Source: Brytella acorum (GTDB lineage: Bacteria > Pseudomonadota > Alphaproteobacteria > Acetobacterales > Acetobacteraceae). Taken from it: a DNA stretch of 64,000 nucleotides. The DNA is taken from the NCBI RefSeq assembly GCF_029309905.1, contig NZ_JARBJP010000002.1:434001-498000 (forward strand), in the 5' to 3' direction. The position numbers and the translations under genes were made by a program. Shown in pieces: positions 26,614 to 35,150 of the stretch (position 1 is the stretch's first letter; each line of letters begins with the position of its first letter). Below the pieces are notes generated by a model. That model had not been told where the DNA came from. It made no database searches and was given only the letters and a program-made list of their open reading frames with translations.

Positions 26614-28874
26614 GAAACGATTTCCACGAAACTGGCCATTACCCTTTTTTCGCCTGTCTGTTCGAAAAGGACCTGCAAGCGATCCACGTCCACGTCGGTG
26701 ACGACCCCATAGCCGAATTTCTGATGGAAGACACGTTCGCCCACGCCGATATCCGGCGTCGGGGACGCGGGGCGCGACGGGACGTTACGGTCGCGCATGG
26801 GCTTGCGGGCCAGCAGGGGACCAGACGCGAACATCGAGGGCGCGGCGGTTGCCTGGCGGCGTTCGAACGGCGTCTGTCCGCTGATCGCGACGTGCTGGGA
26901 TGGAATTTCCTCGATGAAGCGGCTCGGAATCGAATCCTGCCAATTCGCGAAAATCCTTCGGCGCCCGGCATGCAGCACGGTCGCGAGTTTGCGCGCGCGG
27001 GTCAGCCCCACATAGGCGAGCCGTCGTTCTTCCTCGAGGCTCTTGAGGCCGCCTTCATCCATGCTGCGCTGGGAGGGGAAGACGCCTTCTTCCCAGCCCG
27101 GCAGAAAGACCGTGTCGAACTCGAGGCCTTTCGCGCCATGCAGCGTCATGAGATTGACCTTGTCCTCGCCCGCCGTTTCCTCGCCCTCGGTGACAAGCGC
27201 GATATGTTCGAGAAAGGCTCCTAACGTGCCGAAATCAACCAGCGCGCGAATAAGTTCCTTGATATTGTCCAGCCGCCCGGGAGCTTCCAGAGACTTGTCG
27301 TCCCGCCACATCTGGAGGTAGCCGCAATCCTCGAGCAACTGCTCGACGGCGACCACATGGCCTTCCGCGCCCAGTGTTTCGCGGGCTCTGGAGAAAGCCT
27401 CCATCAGGGCGCCCAGAGCGTCTTTCGAGCGTCCCTTGAGCGCGGCTTCCGCGAGGAGCGCCGAGACGACGCCCGTCAGGGAGATGCCACGCTGACGGGC
27501 TTCGAGCTGGAGCTTCTGCAATGCGGTCGCCCCCACGCCGCGACGCGGAACATTGACGATGCGCTCGAACGCCAGATCGTCCGCGGGCTGCGCGAGCACG
27601 CGCATATAGGCCAGACAGTCCCGAATTTCCGCACGTTCGTAAAAGCGGACGCCCCCGACAATGCGGTAAGGAATGCCCCGTGCCACGAGACGTTCCTCGA
27701 ACGGACGGGTCTGGAACCCGGCCCGCATCAGGATCGCCATTTCCGAGAGCGCATGACCCTGAGTGCGGAGCGTCTCGATGGCGTCTCCCACCACGCGGGC
27801 CTCTTCGTCCGAATCCCATACGCCGATGACGCGGACCTTCTCGCCTTCGGCATCGTCACGTCCGGGACGCAACGTTTTGCCGAGTCGTCCGCTGTTATGG
27901 GAGATGAGACCCGCCGCCGCGGCCAGGATCTGCGCCGTGGAGCGGTAGTTCCGTTCGAGCCGTACGACGGCGGCTCCGGGAAAGTCTTTCTCGAAGCGAA
28001 GGATGTTTTCAACTTCCGCGCCGCGCCAGGAATAGATCGACTGGTCGTCATCACCCACGCAGGCGATGTTTGACGGAGCGCCTTCGCGTTTGGCGAGCAG
28101 CCTGAGCCAGAGATACTGGACGGTGTTGGTGTCCTGATACTCGTCGACCAGAATATAGCGGAACGATCTGTGGTACTGCGCCAGAACATCGGGCCGGGTG
28201 CGCAGGATTTCGACGACATGCAGCATCAGATCGCCAAAATCGCAGGCATTTACGGCGCGAAGCCTCGCCTGATACTCGGCATAGATGCGGCTGGCGATTC
28301 CGTCCGCGTAATCATCGTCTTCAGCGGGCGTGATGCGTTCCGGAGTGAGGCCTCGATCTTTCCAGCGCTGAATGATTCCGAGCATCCCCTGGGCGGGCCA
28401 GCGCTTGGGATCGACACGGTACGGCGCCATCAACTGCTTCACGAGACGGAGCTGGTCATCCGTGTCGAGAATGGTGAAGCTGCTCGTAAGCCCGACATAT
28501 TCCGCATGGCGTCGCAGCATGCGCGCGCAGATCGCATGGAAGGTGCCGAGCCAGAGTCCCTCGACAGCCTCGCCCAGGAGCGCGCCGATGCGCTCGCGCA
28601 TTTCGCGCGCCGCCTTGTTCGTGAAGGTGACGGCCAGGATCTGATAGGGACGCGCGCGACCGGTCAGCAGGATATGGGCAAAGCGTGTGGTCAGGACGCG
28701 TGTCTTGCCCGTGCCCGCGCCCGCGAGAATGAGGAGCGGCCCTTCGGTGGTCTCGATGGCTTCGCGCTGTTCGGGGTTGAGGCGCTCGAGGTAATCCTTG
28801 GGCGTCGCGGGCTGGGGCGTCGCAGCTTGGGACGTTGCGGGCCGGGGCGTGGGGAAGAGGGGAGCGTATGTCAC
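26610..28874 (-). CDS. uvrD: ATP-dependent DNA helicase UvrD/PcrA
   Basis: SF1A 3'-5' helicase for nucleotide excision and mismatch repair. Walker A LILAGAGTGKTRVL is near residue 50 and DEYQDTN (Walker B) near residue 230; GDDDQSIYSWRGA, RLERNYRST, VNLMTLHGAKGLEF and YVGLTRAR are helicase motifs III-VI. The C-terminus ends with the Tudor-like segment GERVFHQKFGYGVV typical of PcrA/UvrD. No ATG exists before the conserved start, so GTG 28874 is the best choice, giving 754 residues. A long spurious frame continues upstream across neighbouring genes. Confidence 0.94.
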   Translation of the reverse strand: MTYAPLFPTPRPATSQAATPQPATPKDYLERLNPEQREAIETTEGPLLILAGAGTGKTRVLTTRFAHILLTGRARPYQILAVTFTNKAAREMRERIGALLGEAVEGLWLGTFHAICARMLRRHAEYVGLTSSFTILDTDDQLRLVKQLMAPYRVDPKRWPAQGMLGIIQRWKDRGLTPERITPAEDDDYADGIASRIYAEYQARLRAVNACDFGDLMLHVVEILRTRPDVLAQYHRSFRYILVDEYQDTNTVQYLWLRLLAKREGAPSNIACVGDDDQSIYSWRGAEVENILRFEKDFPGAAVVRLERNYRSTAQILAAAAGLISHNSGRLGKTLRPGRDDAEGEKVRVIGVWDSDEEARVVGDAIETLRTQGHALSEMAILMRAGFQTRPFEERLVARGIPYRIVGGVRFYERAEIRDCLAYMRVLAQPADDLAFERIVNVPRRGVGATALQKLQLEARQRGISLTGVVSALLAEAALKGRSKDALGALMEAFSRARETLGAEGHVVAVEQLLEDCGYLQMWRDDKSLEAPGRLDNIKELIRALVDFGTLGAFLEHIALVTEGEETAGEDKVNLMTLHGAKGLEFDTVFLPGWEEGVFPSQRSMDEGGLKSLEEERRLAYVGLTRARKLATVLHAGRRRIFANWQDSIPSRFIEEIPSQHVAISGQTPFERRQATAAPSMFASGPLLARKPMRDRNVPSRPASPTPDIGVGERVFHQKFGYGVVTDVDVDRLQVLFEQTGEKRVMASFVEIVS

Positions 28875-28979
28875 ATCTCTGGATATAGTGTCTGACGAAC
28901 GGGCCGCAAATCGCTTTCTGTTCCTTCTGGCCCCTGTCCGGCGATCTGATAGGCTGGTATCGGAAAAGGGGCGCAGCAC

Positions 28980-29669
28980 ATGCACGATACACCTCAGACG
29001 CCGGGTGGATTTACGTCCACCGGCCCGCACGGGCATCGTGGCCGGATGCGCGCGCGCGTTTTGGCGAGTGGAGCCGCTTCGCTCGCCGATTATGAACTGC
29101 TGGAAATGCTTTTGTTCCACGGCATTCCCAGGCGCGACACCAAACCCATGGCCAAGGCGCTCCTCCAGCAGTTCGGAACGCTCATCGGCGTGTTTCGTGC
29201 GCCGGGAAAGGCGCTTCGCGGCATGGGCCTGACGGACGAGGCCATTCGCGTCCTGCGTTTCCCCGCGATTGCCGCCGAGCGCCTGGCCGGGGCTGAACTG
29301 CGCGCGCGACCGGCTCTTGGAAACTGGGCGCAGCTCCTGGCATATCTGGATATCGCCATGCGTGGCGCACAGCCGGGGCAGATGCGCATGTTCTACGTCG
29401 ACAACCGCAACCGCCTGCTGGCCGATGAACCTTTCGAGGCACATGACGGCGCGGCGACGGCCCTCCGCCGGGCGCTTGGTCTGCACGCAACGGGACTCAT
29501 CGGCTTTCTGAGGCTCGATGGCGACAATACCATGCATGACGGGCGGAATTACGCGCCTGCGATGCGCATGCTCGAGGAAGCGGCGAGACCCCTGGCGGTC
29601 ATGTTGCATGACGTGGTGGCGATCGGTGCTGGCGATCCCGTCAGCTTCCGTCAGGAGGGCTGGCTCTAG
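28980..29669 (+). CDS. RadC-like protein with degenerate JAMM domain
   Basis: A 229-residue RadC relative. The N-terminal helix-hairpin-helix part is good (LASGAASLADYELLEMLLFHGIP, then LGLTDE-like LRGMGLTDEAIRVLRFP). The C-terminal MPN/JAB fold is traceable (MRMFYVDNRNRLLADEPF, ALRRALGLHATGLIGFLR, LHDVVAIGAGDPVSFRQEG), but the metal motif H-N-H-P-S-G-x8-D of RadC is replaced by RLDGDNTMHDGRN and the upstream glutamate is not obvious. The protein is therefore probably not a metal-dependent hydrolase. It is divergent from uvrD. An intact radC lies 760 bases further on. Confidence 0.82.
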   Translation: MHDTPQTPGGFTSTGPHGHRGRMRARVLASGAASLADYELLEMLLFHGIPRRDTKPMAKALLQQFGTLIGVFRAPGKALRGMGLTDEAIRVLRFPAIAAERLAGAELRARPALGNWAQLLAYLDIAMRGAQPGQMRMFYVDNRNRLLADEPFEAHDGAATALRRALGLHATGLIGFLRLDGDNTMHDGRNYAPAMRMLEEAARPLAVMLHDVVAIGAGDPVSFRQEGWL

Positions 29670-29677
29670 CCTGGCCC

Positions 29678-30385
29678 TCAGGCCGCGTGGTGATGCTTCA
29701 TGGCGGCGCGAAGCTGGTTTGCGATGGCCAGTTCCAGATCGGCGGGCGAGACGCAGAGATGGTCCGCGCCTGCTTCGGTAAGCTCGCCTTCGCCGCCATA
29801 GCCCCAGAGAACGCCGATCCCCCGAAGTCTGTTGGCGTGAGCCCCGACGATATCGAAGCGACGGTCGCCGACCATGATGGCGTTGCCCGGCTGGATGTGA
29901 TGATCTTTCATGATGCGGGCGATCATCTCGGGCTTCTCGCCCCCGCTTTCGTCGTCGCATGCGCCGCAGACCTGATCGAACAGGCCGTCCAGACCGTGTT
30001 CGATCAGGATATCGCGGGCCAGAAACGCCGGTTTCGACGTTGCGGTATAGAGACGCAACGGCGAGGCCGCGAGACGGTGCAGGAGATCGACCATTCCAGG
30101 ATAAGGGGGGGTCTGATGTCGACCGACGGCCTGGTAGCGCTCCCGATAAAGGGCGACGCCCTCCTCGACCCTGGTCTCGCCATAGGCCGACAGGACTTCG
30201 GCCATCAGTTCCGCCAGCGGAGGCCCCACGACCCATGTCAGGTCGCGCGAACGATCCGGTATATGGCCAAGGGTCTCGATCACGTGATGAAGTGTCGAGA
30301 CAATGCCATGCCGGGAATCGACAATCGTGCCATCGAGGTCGAGCAGAACGGCACAGTCGGAAGTGAATTCGTCAAAAACAGTCAT
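29678..30385 (-). CDS. HAD-family hydrolase (phosphoglycolate phosphatase-like)
   Basis: A 235-residue haloacid dehalogenase phosphatase. Motif I is VLLDLDGTIVDSRHGI, motif II TATSKPAFL, motif III the lysine in GGEKPEMIARI, and motif IV MVGDRRFDIVGAHANRL. A four-helix cap lies between motifs I and II. The arrangement fits the Gph/PpaX group, so phosphoglycolate or pyrophosphate may be the substrate. Start is ATG 30385; the longer frame runs into the radC promoter. It lies antisense between two radC-type genes. Confidence 0.88.
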   Translation of the reverse strand: MTVFDEFTSDCAVLLDLDGTIVDSRHGIVSTLHHVIETLGHIPDRSRDLTWVVGPPLAELMAEVLSAYGETRVEEGVALYRERYQAVGRHQTPPYPGMVDLLHRLAASPLRLYTATSKPAFLARDILIEHGLDGLFDQVCGACDDESGGEKPEMIARIMKDHHIQPGNAIMVGDRRFDIVGAHANRLRGIGVLWGYGGEGELTEAGADHLCVSPADLELAIANQLRAAMKHHHAA

Positions 30386-30432
30386 CGCGACGTAGAGTAG
30401 AGTGCTCTTGGGAGCATGGCTATAGCCGGGAG

Positions 30433-31170
30433 ATGGATCGGATGAGGGAAGGATTCGGAGAGGCTCGTCTGGTCGGCAGTGAAACGGAAGCGATAACGGG
30501 CATCGTTTCTCAAGATCCTGCAAACCCTTGGAACGCCCTGCTCACAGGTCGCGGGCGATATCTCGATGACGCGAAACTGATCCTTCTATGGGCTGAAATC
30601 GTGACAGCCCAGGCGCGCAATGCCGCCGAAATTGCGACCCTGCTCTCAGATCGCTACGGCACTCTGGCGGCGTTGTTATGCGTTCCCGAGCGCGAACTCG
30701 CGACAATCGCCGGGATTGGACAGCATCTCATTCCATCGCTGAAGGTTCTCCATGAAGCGGCCCTGCGTTACAATCGCGCGCGGCTCGACGGAGAGGATGT
30801 GCTGTCCGACGAGAAAAAACTGCTCGATTATTTGACGGCGCGGCTGGCTCGGGAAACCGTGGAGCAGTTCCGGATCGTCTTTCTCACCGATACCGGGCGT
30901 CTGATTTCCGACGAAGCGCAGGCTCGTGGGACCGTCAATCACACGCCGGTCTATCCGCGCGAGGTCGCGCGCCGCGCCATGGAACTGCAAGCCGCGTCCA
31001 TCGTCCTCGTCCATAATCACCCAAGTGGCGACCCGACCCCTTCTGACGCGGACATGCAGATGACCCGGCAGGTCCAGGCTGCGACCCGGGCCATCTGCAT
31101 CGAAGTTCTCGACCATTATATCATTGGAAATGGCCGCCACGTCAGTTTCAGGGCGTTAGAAATTCTCTGA
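30433..31170 (+). CDS. radC: RadC family protein with intact JAMM motif
   Basis: A 245-residue RadC. The N-terminal UPF0758 helical region is present (LTIAGIG-type segment ELATIAGIGQHLIPSLKVL), followed by the MPN domain with RGTVNHTPVYPREVARRAMEL and the complete metal-binding motif LVHNHPSGDPTPSDADMQM (about 31009-31065). [20 protein letters not shown] closes the domain. RadC was once thought to be a repair protein; its true role is unknown. GGGAG lies just before the ATG. Its end overlaps the convergent purK by 15 bases. Confidence 0.9.
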   Translation: MDRMREGFGEARLVGSETEAITGIVSQDPANPWNALLTGRGRYLDDAKLILLWAEIVTAQARNAAEIATLLSDRYGTLAALLCVPERELATIAGIGQHLIPSLKVLHEAALRYNRARLDGEDVLSDEKKLLDYLTARLARETVEQFRIVFLTDTGRLISDEAQARGTVNHTPVYPREVARRAMELQAASIVLVHNHPSGDPTPSDADMQMTRQVQAATRAICIEVLDHYIIGNGRHVSFRALEIL

Positions 31171-32319
31171 CCCGTCTTCGGGATCGAAATCGGCGAGCGG
31201 GCCGAGAGCCGCCGCGAGCCCCACGCGTCCGGGCAGGCTTCCGCGCGGGAAAATGATGTTGACATGTCCCATTTTGCGGCCAGGCCGGGCTTCCGCCTTG
31301 CCGTACAGGTGCAGAGACTGGCCGGGCGTGCGAAAGATCATGTCGCACAGCGTCATATCGTCCGGCCCGATCAGGTTTTTCATGGCGGCGTCGCTGTGGC
31401 GTGTGGCCGGGGGCAACGGCAGGCCCGCTACGGCCCGGATATGCATCTCGAACTGATCGACGAGGCACGCATTCATGGTCCAGTGGGCCGAATTGTGAGG
31501 TCGTGGAGCGATCTCATTGACCAGAAGAGCGCCTTCCGCGTCCACGAACATCTCCACGCCCATGATGCCGACAAGACCCAGCCCGTCGGCCACACGGGTC
31601 GCCAGTCTGGTGGCGCGGTCCGCGAGTTCCGATGGGATGGGAGCTGGAGCGAGACTCAGATCGAGAATGCCGTTGCGATGAATGTTCTGCGTCACATCGA
31701 AGCAGCGCGTCGTTCCGTCGGTTCCGCGGGCGACCATGACGCTGAGTTCACGGTCGAACGCGATGACGCCCTCGGCGACAAGCGGGTAGGGCAGTTCCGC
31801 CGGAAGGGCGGTGAGGTCGTCAGCCGAAAGAACACGGAACTGGCCTTTGCCATCGTAACCAAGACGCGTGGTTTTCAGAATGAGGTGATGGCCCAGAGCC
31901 TCGACGGCCGCATCCAGTTCCTTCCGGTTGCGAACCGGGCGCCACGGCGCCAGCGCCACGCCGATCTCCGAGAGCCGCGTCTTTTCGATGATGCGGTCCT
32001 GGCTGACCTCCAGGATGTCGCGGCTCGGACGGACGACGCGCAGTTCTTCCAGAACGGCCAGACCGGCAGCCGAAACATTTTCAAATTCAAACGTGACGAC
32101 GTCGACCCTGGACGCGAATGCCCGCAGGGCTTCGGCGTCGTCATAGGCGCCGATACTCACATGCCGGGCAACCTCAGAGGCGGGGCAGTCCGCGTGCGTG
32201 GCATAGACGTGGACATGAAAACCCAGTCGCGCGGCCGCGGCGGCGGACATGCGTCCAAGTTGTCCTCCACCTATGATTCCAATGGTCGCGCCGGGGCGCA
32301 ACGACAAGGCGGCCCTCAT
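31156..32319 (-). CDS. purK: N5-carboxyaminoimidazole ribonucleotide synthase
   Basis: ATP-grasp enzyme that makes N5-CAIR from AIR and bicarbonate in purine synthesis. 387 residues. [21 protein letters not shown] starts the pre-ATP-grasp domain; [14 protein letters not shown] is the ATP-binding loop and [16 protein letters not shown] carries catalytic and metal residues. The start overlaps the purE stop (ATGA), so PurE and PurK are translated together, as in many bacteria. Confidence 0.96.
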   Translation of the reverse strand: MRAALSLRPGATIGIIGGGQLGRMSAAAAARLGFHVHVYATHADCPASEVARHVSIGAYDDAEALRAFASRVDVVTFEFENVSAAGLAVLEELRVVRPSRDILEVSQDRIIEKTRLSEIGVALAPWRPVRNRKELDAAVEALGHHLILKTTRLGYDGKGQFRVLSADDLTALPAELPYPLVAEGVIAFDRELSVMVARGTDGTTRCFDVTQNIHRNGILDLSLAPAPIPSELADRATRLATRVADGLGLVGIMGVEMFVDAEGALLVNEIAPRPHNSAHWTMNACLVDQFEMHIRAVAGLPLPPATRHSDAAMKNLIGPDDMTLCDMIFRTPGQSLHLYGKAEARPGRKMGHVNIIFPRGSLPGRVGLAAALGPLADFDPEDGSENF

Positions 32320-32843
32320 TCCTCAGGATGGTCGGCGACGGCCGCCGTCCGCATGGCTCGCCATGTTTCGAGCCGCGCGGAAAGTTCCCGATCGGAGAGT
32401 GCGAGAATGGATGTAGCCAGAATACCGGCGTTCAGCGCCCCTGCCGCGCCGATGGCGAGCGTTCCGACCGGAACGCCGCCGGGCATCTGGACGATCGACA
32501 GAAGCGAATCCATGCCTTGAAGGGCCTTGGACTGCACCGGCACGCCGAGCACGGGAAGGGTCGTCCACGCCGCCACCATGCCCGGCAGATGAGCGGCGCC
32601 ACCTGCGCCCGCGATCACGACCTTGACGCCTCGCGACTGCGCGCCACGGGCGAATTCAGCAAGGCGATCGGGCGTCCGGTGCGCCGACACGATCCGCCGC
32701 TCGTAGGGAATTTCCATTTCATCGAGAAAGACGCAGCCATGTCTCATGGTCTCCCAGTCGGACTGGCTTCCCATCACGACGCTGACCAGGGGTGTGTCGG
32801 CGGTCAGATCGGTCTTTTCGAGCGGGGCGAGAGCTTCACTCAT
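32316..32843 (-). CDS. purE: N5-carboxyaminoimidazole ribonucleotide mutase (class I PurE)
   Basis: Converts N5-CAIR to CAIR, the step after PurK. 175 residues with a short N-terminal extension. Family signatures are [26 protein letters not shown] and [20 protein letters not shown], together with [22 protein letters not shown]. The SDWETM region and SAHRTP fit class I PurE, which needs PurK, in agreement with the neighbour. It follows a DUF465 gene with a 1-base gap. Confidence 0.96.
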   Translation of the reverse strand: MSEALAPLEKTDLTADTPLVSVVMGSQSDWETMRHGCVFLDEMEIPYERRIVSAHRTPDRLAEFARGAQSRGVKVVIAGAGGAAHLPGMVAAWTTLPVLGVPVQSKALQGMDSLLSIVQMPGGVPVGTLAIGAAGALNAGILATSILALSDRELSARLETWRAMRTAAVADHPEE

Positions 32844-32844
32844 G

Positions 32845-33045
32845 TCAGGCGATATTGTCCGGAATTAGCTGGTTTTCGATATGTGAAATTTCGTCTTTCA
32901 ACATCAGCTTGCGCTTTTTCAGGCGCTGAAGCTGGAGCTGATTGAGCGGGTGCTGGACGAGCCGTTCAATAACCGTGTCGAGATCACGGTGCTCGCTGCG
33001 TAATTCGTGCAAACGGCGCAGAAAGATATCCTGATCAACCAGCAT
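32845..33045 (-). CDS. DUF465 (YdcH-like) small protein
   Basis: A 66-residue, mostly helical and charged protein. [41 protein letters not shown] is the DUF465 pattern (two antiparallel helices). Start ATG 33045 gives the usual family length; a longer frame to 33138 lacks similarity. The last codons lie 1 base from purE, so it is cotranscribed with purEK. The function of the family is unknown. Confidence 0.85.
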   Translation of the reverse strand: MLVDQDIFLRRLHELRSEHRDLDTVIERLVQHPLNQLQLQRLKKRKLMLKDEISHIENQLIPDNIA

Positions 33046-33183
33046 TCCACATAGTTCCGGAAACCAATCCCGCAAGCGGGAATCTGTGACGGACCCGGCC
33101 TTGTGACCGGGATGCTTCAATAACATGGCGCGACGCAAGGCTTCCAGTCATATGAACGACCGGAAACTGCGCGCCGGGTCGTG

Positions 33184-33762
33184 TCAGTTCTCCGCGGGTT
33201 CAGGGTCGCTGAACGCCACCGGGACGGTCTGGCCGTCACGGATCAGGCGTTCATTCGCCGCCTGGACAGCGGCGTTCAGATCAGCCTGCCTGCAAAGTCC
33301 GAGAATGACCGGGTCGCGCGGCTTGATATTGGCGCTGTTCCAATGCTGTCGATCACGTACCTTGGCGATGGTGTCTTTCGTCGTGCCCAGCAGCTTGATG
33401 ATCTGGGCTTCTCCGAGCTGCGGGAACTGACGCAGGAGGAAGGCGATCGCGTCCGGGCGGTCGTTACGCTTGGAAATCGGGGTATAACGCGCGCCTTTGG
33501 AGCGGCGTGCCACCGCGCTGCCTTCGGAAGACAGACGCAGGCGCGCCGTGGTGTCCTTCTCGCAGCGCGCGATTTCGTCCTTGGTCAGCTGATGATTGGA
33601 GACCGGGTCGTAACCGTTGATCCCGGCAGCCACTTCGCCGTCGGCGATGGCTTGAACCTCAAGCGGGTGCATGCCGCAGAACTCGGCAATCTGCGTGAAC
33701 GTCAGCGCCGTTTTCTCGATGAGCCAAACGGCCGTAGCCTTGGGCATCAGGGGAAGTGTCAT
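33184..33762 (-). CDS. trcR: DUF1013 protein, putative cell-cycle regulator TrcR
   Basis: A 192-residue alphaproteobacterial protein. The N-terminus has a DNA-binding-like helix-turn-helix region (TAVWLIEKTALTFTQIAEFCGMHPLEVQ), and the middle part has RRSKGARYTPISKRNDRPDAI and LRQFPQLGEAQIIKLLGTTKDTIAKVRDR, a second HTH-like unit. This is the DUF1013 family, annotated in some databases as cell cycle transcriptional regulator TrcR. The family is nearly confined to Alphaproteobacteria. The regulatory targets cannot be read here. Transcribed in the same direction as purEK but separated by 138 bases. Confidence 0.85.
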   Translation of the reverse strand: MTLPLMPKATAVWLIEKTALTFTQIAEFCGMHPLEVQAIADGEVAAGINGYDPVSNHQLTKDEIARCEKDTTARLRLSSEGSAVARRSKGARYTPISKRNDRPDAIAFLLRQFPQLGEAQIIKLLGTTKDTIAKVRDRQHWNSANIKPRDPVILGLCRQADLNAAVQAANERLIRDGQTVPVAFSDPEPAEN

Positions 33763-33937
33763 GGTCGGGTCGTCCTGCGTCTGGAGCAGTGTCCGCGCAG
33801 GTACCGATGATGAAAGTTCGTGTTCTTGGAGCGAACGCTCGCGGCACCTGCAGATGCACTGCGAAGATGGGGAGGATATGGCGTCTCGGGATCACGCGGG
33901 TCAAGCGCTTTCAACGAGACGGGGTGAAAGAACCCCT

Positions 33938-33972
33938 AAAAAAAGAGAGGCACCCCAGGCTGGGTGCCTCTC
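33938..33972 (-). terminator. Rho-independent terminator of hsp20
   Basis: Perfect 11-bp stem (GAGAGGCACCC at 33945-33955 with GGGTGCCTCTC at 33962-33972), 6-base loop, and on the minus strand a run of seven U (A-run 33938-33944). It lies 9 bases beyond the hsp20 stop. Confidence 0.92.
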
Positions 33973-33980
33973 TCAAAGCT

Positions 33981-34448
33981 TCAGGCGGCCTGCTGGGCTT
34001 CCGTCCGGGCAGGCTGCGGCGTTGCCGGTTGACGGACCGTGACAGGGATACGTCTCGGCTTTAGAGCCTCCGGGATCACCCGACGTACGCTCACGGTCAG
34101 CAGGCCATTGTTCATTTCCGCCTTTCCGACTTCGATATGGTCGGCAAGCACGAAACGCCGCTCAAATGCGCGAGTCGCGATCCCGCGATGCAGGACTTCC
34201 GCCGTGGAGGCGTTTTCCCGGACGGCGCCCTTGATGAGCAGCGTATTATCATCAAGCACGACTTCGATCTCTTCCGGACCGAATCCGGCGAGCGCCATGG
34301 TCAGAACGTAATCGTTCTCACCCGTTTTCTCGATATTATAGGGGGGGTATCCGGCACCGACCGGAACGCTGGACGCCGTGTCCACGAGGCGAGCGAGGCG
34401 GTCAAAGCCTATGGCCGTTCGGAACAGCGGGGCAAAATCGTATGTCAT
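33981..34448 (-). CDS. hsp20: Small heat shock protein, Hsp20/IbpA family
   Basis: ATP-independent holdase chaperone of 155 residues. The start MTYDFAPLFRTAIGFDRLARLVD and the segment YPPYNIEKTGENDYVLTMALAGF are typical of IbpA-type class A proteins; the alpha-crystallin domain ends with MNNGLLTVSVRRVIPEALKPRRI, containing the A-x-L/I-like GLL motif and the I-x-I/V-like tail RIPV. A strong GGAGGAGG binding site precedes ATG 34448. The 5' region can form a hairpin that covers this site, so heat control by an RNA thermometer is possible. Confidence 0.95.
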   Translation of the reverse strand: MTYDFAPLFRTAIGFDRLARLVDTASSVPVGAGYPPYNIEKTGENDYVLTMALAGFGPEEIEVVLDDNTLLIKGAVRENASTAEVLHRGIATRAFERRFVLADHIEVGKAEMNNGLLTVSVRRVIPEALKPRRIPVTVRQPATPQPARTEAQQAA

Positions 34449-34450
34449 GA

Positions 34451-34548
34451 GAACCTCCTCCAGGGCAGATCCACCTGTTTTCAATCCCCGAATGCGGCGG
34501 ACTGATATTGCACATGTTGTCACGGCCCGCGAAGGCACCGCGACAACA
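34451..34548 (-). promoter_or_regulatory. Candidate RNA thermometer (ROSE-like) in hsp20 leader
   Basis: Two hairpins on the minus strand. The 3' one pairs GGATCT (34472-34467) with AGGTTC (34456-34451), with two more CC/GG pairs inside, and so covers the GGAGGAGG ribosome binding site; an unpaired G and G-U pairs make it weak, as in ROSE elements. The 5' one has arms TGTTGTC and GACAACA (34515-34521 and 34542-34548) with inner pairing. ROSE elements control small heat shock genes in related bacteria. No folding energy was computed. Confidence 0.45.
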
Positions 34549-34560
34549 CACGAGGTGGCT

Positions 34561-34584
34561 TCCTCTTGAAGATTTTCAAGAGGA
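34561..34584. repeat. Perfect palindrome between rpmE and hsp20
   Basis: Arms TCCTCTTGAA (34561-34570) and TTCAAGAGGA (34575-34584), 10 bp, 4-base loop. It lies 17 bases beyond the rpmE stop and about 112 bases before hsp20. As no U-run follows on either strand, it may be a weak terminator or an mRNA 3' stabilising hairpin, or a repressor site for hsp20. Confidence 0.55.
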
Positions 34585-34601
34585 TGGAGGTTCGGGCCGC
34601 C

Positions 34602-34832
34602 TTACTTCTTGGTACGCGCGCCGATGCCGGCAAACCGCTTGTTGAACTTCGCGACCTGACCACCGGCATCCAGCATGCGGTGCACGCCCGTCCAAGCCGG
34701 ATGAGACTTCGGATCGACGTCGAGGCGCAGTGTCGCGCCTGCAGCAGCATAGGTCGAGCGCGTCGTAAACTCGGTGCCGTCGGTCATGACGATGTTAATC
34801 TCGTGGTAGTCGGGGTGAATGCCGGATTTCAT
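34602..34832 (-). CDS. rpmE: 50S ribosomal protein L31
   Basis: Large-subunit ribosomal protein of 76 residues: [47 protein letters not shown] and the basic C-terminal tail. It has no cysteine, so this is the zinc-free (C-minus) version, common in Alphaproteobacteria. GGAGAG (34839-34844) is the ribosome binding site. The upstream leader is long and structured (see the separate entry). Confidence 0.96.
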   Translation of the reverse strand: MKSGIHPDYHEINIVMTDGTEFTTRSTYAAAGATLRLDVDPKSHPAWTGVHRMLDAGGQVAKFNKRFAGIGARTKK

Positions 34833-34838
34833 GAATAT

Positions 34839-35060
34839 CTCTCCAGTGGGAGCTCCGATGCCGACCGGAGCGATCGACGGGCTATTAGAGGAAACCAGAC
34901 CGAATTCAAACGGCAAAACGCCATTCGGTCAGGTTTTTAACGAAAAAGCCCCCAACCCGGAAGTCGATCCTTCTTCTGACGCGTCACTTTCTCCGTCCGG
35001 GGCTGGAAGCATCTGAATCGTGGGAAAACATCATTTAAGAAAGCACAGCGCGGAATTATA
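34839..35060 (-). promoter_or_regulatory. Long structured leader of rpmE with promoter-like -10 and terminator-like hairpin
   Basis: Minus strand, 5' to 3': a TATAAT box (35060-35055); a hairpin AGCCCC (35004-34999) with GGGGCT (34952-34947) followed by five U (34947-34943), which looks like a terminator with a 46-base loop; a hairpin with arms AAACC-GACCGAAT and ATTCGGTC-GGTTT (34936-34923 and 34905-34892, one mismatch); and a hairpin GCTCCG/CGGAGC (34871-34852) just before the binding site GGAGAG. This covers most of the 318-base rpmE-mscL gap. L31 is known to control its own leader in other bacteria; here it is inference. Confidence 0.5.
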
Positions 35061-35150
35061 GGCCACATCACGGCCTTCCGCAGTATATAAACGGTTTAGA
35101 CGCCGGAATGTCCGCGCGGCCGCAATAATCTTTCAGGAAGGAAGTCCTCA

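Noticed and set aside
34819-35016. Plus-strand ORF of 65 codons in the rpmE-mscL gap
   Set aside because: It overlaps the start of rpmE and runs through the leader hairpins; composition is Pro/Ser-rich without a fold. The hairpins explain the sequence better.
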